Below, one piece after another: positions 59,168-64,000 of a stretch of 64,000 nt of DNA. The notes below the pieces were generated by a model. The model worked only from the letters and a program-made list of their open reading frames with translations. It searched no databases and had not been told where the DNA came from. The position numbers were made by a program, and so were the translations under genes. Source of the DNA: Uranotaenia lowii (Eukaryota; Arthropoda; Insecta; Diptera; Culicidae); NCBI RefSeq assembly GCF_029784155.1, contig NC_073693.1, positions 21,240,002-21,304,001 on the forward strand, in the 5' to 3' direction. Numbering within the stretch: the stretch's first letter is position 1; each line of letters begins with the position of its first letter.

Positions 59168-60832
59168 CAGGGTGGCCACCCATCCGGGAAAAGCGGGAAA
59201 AAGACGGGATTTGAAATCCAACGGGAAGAAAGCGGGGAAAAGCCGTGAATTTTTTTCGAAAAGTCGGGAATTTTTGGTTTAGTGAAAGTCTGTTCAATGA
59301 AGTTTAGTCGAAATAGGTCGAAACAAGTGGAAATTAACAGTTGATCAATGATCACCAGTCTCTTTCCATCCAATTGACTTCAACCGATTTCTACCAGGTC
59401 GAAACGAATCCTCCTACCGAGCTGGATCGTTTTCAATTAGTTTGAACTTGCTTCATTGAATAACGACCTGACTAGTTTCGACCAAAACATTGGCTCATTG
59501 AACTTATTGACAGAAACCATGTTGAAACCGATTTAACGAAGCTTCAAGTTTTTTTAGTGCATGCTTTGCGTTGTGTTGTTTCATTCAAGCTACGCAGCTG
59601 ATTGTTTCGTCGGTTAATTTCGAGGAAAAGAGAGAGCAGAATGTTTCATGCATACGTTTTTCGTTTGTTGGAATGAGAAAACATACTTTCTCAGTTTCAG
59701 TTTTGATTTTTCAAGAAAGAAACAAAAACATTTCAACGATTAAAAATGCGTACGTGTAAAGCCTGAACGACTAAACGTAAAATCAAAAACACTTATTGGA
59801 ATTGAATTCTCAGAAATAAATCTTCTAGCTCCTGGAAGCTTAGAAATTGGATTCTTAACTAAATCGGCAATTGAGAAAGCTAAAAAGTCTGGTCATATTT
59901 CCGACAAAGATATCCTTGTATTCAGAAATAGCTGTCGTTTGTTTTACTGTGGATTTTTGAATAAAATGTCTATACGATCTTCCTTGGCTTATTCCATCAC
60001 TCAGTATTTATCGTGCGTTAATCCCGATGTGATTGCACACTATCCAGATATTGCCAAAAAAACGTTTAGACCTGTGTCTAGAAGTACTTGTTGACAAGCA
60101 GTACTTCAGTGGAGCTTGTGCCGATTAAATTAAGGACGCATTCGGACAATTACAGTACCGTTCGTAATTGTATAGAAATTGGAAGCACGAACACTGTCAC
60201 TTAGAAGTTCATTCCATAACTTTTAACTCTAATGGCATTTTTCGATCAAATTTTCTGCGTAAGATAGATCAACTATCACACTATTATATCACAAGATTTA
60301 AGCTTTCTGAAGACTGTATGGCCAGAGACACAGTAATTCTACGAAAATCGGATTTTTTGGACTTTTAACATTCAAACTGCAATATCTCAGAAACTACGCA
60401 ACGCTTTTTATTGAAATTTTGCTGAGTGATTGTTGAAGTATAAAGTTAACATGTCTGAAGTTTTTCAAAAGTTATATCGATGGGATCAAAAGTTACGCGA
60501 TGTACGATATTTTAGGCATGAACCTAAAAATGCGATTTCTTTAAAATTTTGGACGGAAGCGAGGCAGATGCAGAAAAAGAGGCTAAAGAACTGGAAGCGA
60601 AAAATATGGAGGTGCTGATCTAATGATTTGTAGGTTAATTGGTAAACAGAACTGAAACAAAAATCTTTTAAAGATCATTTACCACTAAAAGAAAGCTTAA
60701 TCGATTTTCGTTTATATAGTTTCAAAAATGAATATTCGGAATTTAGTTTTCTGTTGTATAAAACCGGGAATTTAGTGAGACCATGCGGGAAAAATGCGGG
60801 AAATCAAAAATTGATTTAGAGTGGCCACCCTG
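59168..60832 (+). mobile_element. DNA transposon with CAGGGTGGCCAC ends, hAT-like relic
   Basis: Perfect 12-bp terminal inverted repeats CAGGGTGGCCAC, with CTCATG directly outside both ends (a 6-bp direct repeat). Subterminal regions are rich in CGGGA motifs on the left (59190-59275) and right (60770-60805). The interior carries a decayed coding segment with a hAT-associated look (see next entry). hAT elements normally duplicate 8 bp, so family assignment is uncertain. Confidence 0.7.
59777..60094 (+). pseudogene. Transposase fragment, hAT-like helical region
   Basis: A 105-codon open stretch reads GHISDKDILVFRNSCRLFYC, then FLNKMSIRSSLAYSITQYLS and CVNPDVIAHYPD. From memory this resembles a helical segment seen in many arthropod hAT-type transposases (pattern ...F...C..F......KM..RS.LKY...R.LSCL.P). 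It has no start codon of its own and stops appear downstream in all frames, so it is a relic. A host gene fragment captured by the element is an alternative. Confidence 0.45.
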
Positions 60833-61134
60833 CTCATGGGCCTATAAGGCTATAATAATTGCAAAATCTTGTAAGAAAATCATTAATTTACTCATTTTAA
60901 AGCTTTTTGCTTAAGAAAATATACTATGCACGTCTTTTTCTGATAAAATTTAATTTTGATGTTTAAAAATACAGAACAAAATGAAGCTTTTTTGGAAGAG
61001 AGCGATTTGGTGGATGCATGTCAATTCAGGGGGGTGAATGGGTCTCTTAATGAGGGTAATCGATAAAAACCAAGTATATTAATGCTCGACATACTTCAAT
61101 ATTTGTCAGTGAAACAGAGAAATGTGTATAACAG

Positions 61135-61217
61135 TTAGATTTTTTTTATGTATAATGAAGTACGGAATATTACCGGCTTACTTAATGGACGGTCTGCAGT
61201 ACGGCAAAGATGTACAT
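61135..61217 (+). pseudogene. LINE reverse-transcriptase relic, 5' side of insertion
   Basis: A short stretch before the foldback element continues in frame (VCSTAKMY) into the C-terminal RT relic at 63076 once the element and one 8-bp duplicate are removed. Too short to classify by itself. Confidence 0.4.
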
Positions 61218-63075
61218 TAGGGTGGCCCAAAATTGCCTTATGTCTGGAATTCTGGGGGCTCAAGCTCCAAATGGTAGCTTAAGGTGTAAGAAACAAAATT
61301 TATATGGCGATAACTCAGAAAAATGATGTTTAGAGGTCGCACTGGGTCGATTTTTGAAAAAAAGTCCTTTTTTGTTAAATTACGTAATAAGAAATTTTTG
61401 ATTCAGAAATATTACACTAAACATATAAGTTTTATATTTTTTTAATTTTCTTTAGGTTACAAACTTTATGTAAAAAATAAAAAAAATTCAAATTATGTAT
61501 CACAGGTTTTTTAAGCATGGTTTTTTTCCAATATATTTTTTTATTTTATCGATAAATCGTCCAGAAAGTGTACCTTACGTTATGCTTTTTGAAAACCAAG
61601 ACCACCAAAAGATGCGCATTTTTGTGTACAACAAATTTGCTGAAGAAAGTATGTTATTTATTTAAACATTAAAAAAGTTATTGATGGATTAAAAATCAGT
61701 TTTTTAGAAAAACACGTTTCTGCTAAATTCAGGAAACTATAGATTTATTATAAGGAAACTGGACAATAATAGTAAAAAGAGAAAGAAAACTTATAAAAAC
61801 TAGTATTATTGTCAAATTAAGGAAGTAGACAATAATAGTCAAAAAATATCCAAATTCATTATATTCTCCTGCTATTCCTAAGGCCCGTTCTGCAGGATCA
61901 TTAATGACCGATAGACTTAGGCATTTAATTTTAGCAGCTTTGTAATCGCTTCTTGACTCCCAAAATTTGGGCTCTGTTTCCCAAAGAAAACGGTGATGTG
62001 GTTTTCATGGTTGAACCGATACGAGCTTATAATATCCATCCCTGTGGGCAAATGGTTCCTAGGAAGGTTTTTTCTAGCTACTCCACAGATCATATCAGCA
62101 TTCAATTTCTTGAGCCGCATGACTGGTATTTTTTGCACGTTTTGTGGGCTTAAAATTTACCTCAAGATTTGTTAAAAAACTAAATACACTAAAAGAAGGG
62201 AAATGACTTACAATTTTGGCGTCAATCTTACTTTGGCTTCTTCAAAAAAAAATTCTCAACCTCCGTGTTTAACTATCGAGAAATAATCTTTTGAAAGTTC
62301 TAAAAATTCTTGATAATATTTGATGTTAACGAAGATGATACCCAATATAATATAGATAGGTAAATAATCAAAGATTTTACGACAATGACTAACGACTCAT
62401 CAAATCTTTGCCTGCGCTACCTAACAAAAACCTTTCTATCAACCGGTAGCCATAGTGACGGTTTCTTAGACCTAAAAACACCAAGCGCCGGAAGAATTTT
62501 CCAGTAGGAAGTCCATGTGTTGTCGAACCGCTGATGGTTGGTTTATTAACTCCGTAATAGATTTTTTCTTCATAAAGGTTGCCTAGCAGTACATCATCAA
62601 TAACTTTTTCAATGTTTAAATAAATAACATACTTTCTTCAGCAAATTTGTTGTACACAAAAATGCGCAGCTTTTGGTGGTCTTGGTTTTTAAAAAGCATA
62701 ACGTAAGGTACACTTTCTGGACGATTTAAGTAAAAATTCATCGATAAAATAAAAAAAATATTGGAAAAAAACCATGCTTAAAAAACCTGTGATACAACAT
62801 TTGAATTTTTTTTATTTTTTACATAAAATTTGTAACCTAAACAAAATTTAAAAAATATAAAACTTATATGTTTAGTGTAATATTTCTGAATCAAAAATTT
62901 CTTATTATGTAATTTAACAAAAAAGGACTTTTTTTCAAAAATCGACCCAGTGCGACCTCTAAACATCATTTTTCTGAGTTATTGCCATATAAAAGTTTGT
63001 TTCTTACACCTTAAGCTACCATTTGGAGATTGAGCCCCCAGAATTCCAGACATAAGGCAGTTTTGGGCCACCCTA
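61218..63075. mobile_element. 1.86-kb element with ~470-bp terminal inverted repeats and 8-bp target duplication
   Basis: Left arm 61218-~61687 and right arm ~62592-63075 are reverse complements at high identity, starting TAGGGTGGCCCAAAA. They are flanked by the 8-bp ATGTACAT at 61210-61217 and 63076-63083. The ~900-bp centre is not repeated and has only short frames; one on the minus strand at 61917-62138 is unrecognised. Ends and duplication length fit a hAT-type foldback element. The right arm has a few small indels. Confidence 0.88.
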
Positions 63076-63257
63076 ATGTACATTCATAGCTACAATACGA
63101 GAAGAGCCCATGATTTCAGATTACCGAATACGAGAAAGGAAATGACAAAACGATCAGTTTTCTACAACGGTCTAAAAATGTTGAACAGCCTGCCGTAGAA
63201 TATCAAAGACAGTTCATACATAAACACTTTTTAGAAACTGGCAATTCAACACGTTAA
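63076..63257 (+). pseudogene. LINE reverse-transcriptase C-terminal relic
   Basis: The frame reads YIHSYNTRRAHDFRLPNTRK, then SVFYNGLKMLNSLP, a stop, and NIKDSSYINTF. The YNTR...F.LP..R......F..GLK.WNSLP..IK...S...F pattern is the typical C-terminal end of many non-LTR reverse transcriptases. One in-frame stop (63195-63197) and the foldback insertion upstream mark it as dead. Confidence 0.7.
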
Positions 63258-64000
63258 ACAGGCAATTTGAAATAATGACTAATCCTAAAAAGGATCATAT
63301 GCTAGTGATGAAGATCTGGCGAAATACCTGATATGAAGTTGTACAGTGATGGATATACGCGGAAGTTGGACAAAAAAGTCGTACAGAATTTGATAAAATA
63401 ATGCAAACAAAATTATCCATAGGATAAACTGTCTCTCCTACTTCTAAAGAAGTGTATGGGGTGGAGGAAGGACCCAAATTCGCTTGTGGGACCATCACAG
63501 AAGAAAAAAATTAGGTGTTGAGGATAGACAGGCTGCAAAAATACTTATTATAAACAATCTAAAGGGTCGTAGCCACAAATCAGTACAAAGATATATTCTG
63601 ACAATTTCCACGGAAGTTGGAACAATGTAACAGTAAAACAATGTACGGTATATTTGTCCATTTATGAGCAATTTTACGGAAATATAGGCGAAAACTGTTA
63701 AACTCTTAATGGCTCAAAATTACTTGATGTTTTTAAGGTGGCCAAGTGGGCCGCATGTAGCTACGTATTAGGTATCAGCTCCATCGGTCCGGATGTTAAA
63801 TTATATGGTACTGTTTCTTCCTATGGCCGCATGAGCGCGAATTTAGTTCTGACCCCTGCCATCTGAAATATTCGTTAGCGCAGGAGGAAAAAAAGTGATG
63901 TTAGTTTAAGGATATTGGACTTATGCCGACTTCTGAGTCGCTCAACTCACTTTATGGTCCTGGCCGGTGGACGTGGGCCAGTTCACGGCGCGCAAGAACG
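63258..64000. other. Unassigned sequence to window end
   Basis: No domain recognised. The last ~100 bp become more G+C-rich and could begin another element or exon cut off by the window edge. Confidence 0.4.

Overview
This is a eukaryotic, AT-rich and gene-poor window that looks like an insect genome, most probably a fly and plausibly a mosquito. The clues are an intact DD37E mariner element (a group described from mosquitoes), an eye-catching load of short-period satellites, an RTE-like LINE with a fused endonuclease and reverse transcriptase, hAT and foldback elements, a Pol III tRNA gene, and a spliced gene with a very long intron. Species assignment is an inference.

Layout. 1-1440: 9-bp satellite (unit gtcaaaatt) split by a 1.1-kb retroelement insertion with a (CATA)n tail. 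3.78-5.87 kb: 9-bp satellite (gtcaatttt). 7.73-9.9 kb: interspersed repeat built of ~150-bp internal repeats ending in (GACA)n. 10.45-11.24 kb: foldback element. 11.7-13.0 kb: 9-bp satellite (ttacaaaaa). 15.7-18.7 kb: broken RTE-like LINE. 19.8-21.1 kb: intact DD37E mariner. 23.2-24.3 kb and 26.3-27.5 kb: the same 9-bp satellite in opposite orientations, flanking a tRNA-Val(AAC) gene. 27.6-33.9 kb: giant ttacaaaaa array. 34.0-35.8 kb: degenerate repeats that mirror those at 19.1-23.1 kb. 37.7-39.2 kb: 3' coding exon of an unrecognised minus-strand gene; its likely first coding exon is at 56.5 kb, leaving a ~17-kb intron. That intron holds a 79-bp minisatellite, DD37E relics, a 3-kb hAT-type element nested in one relic, another large degenerate satellite and a TA-flanked MITE. 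59.2-63.1 kb: two further DNA transposons with related GGGTGGCC ends, the second splitting a reverse-transcriptase relic. The window ends in unrecognised sequence.

Only three things look like functional genes: the tRNA, the two-exon host gene, and the mariner transposase. Very long reading frames encoding repeats such as TKM, SFL or IFV are by-products of a 9-bp period (three codons) with no stop codon in many frames, not proteins. The most unusual structural observation is the near mirror-image order of four short-repeat families on either side of the tRNA-Val locus.
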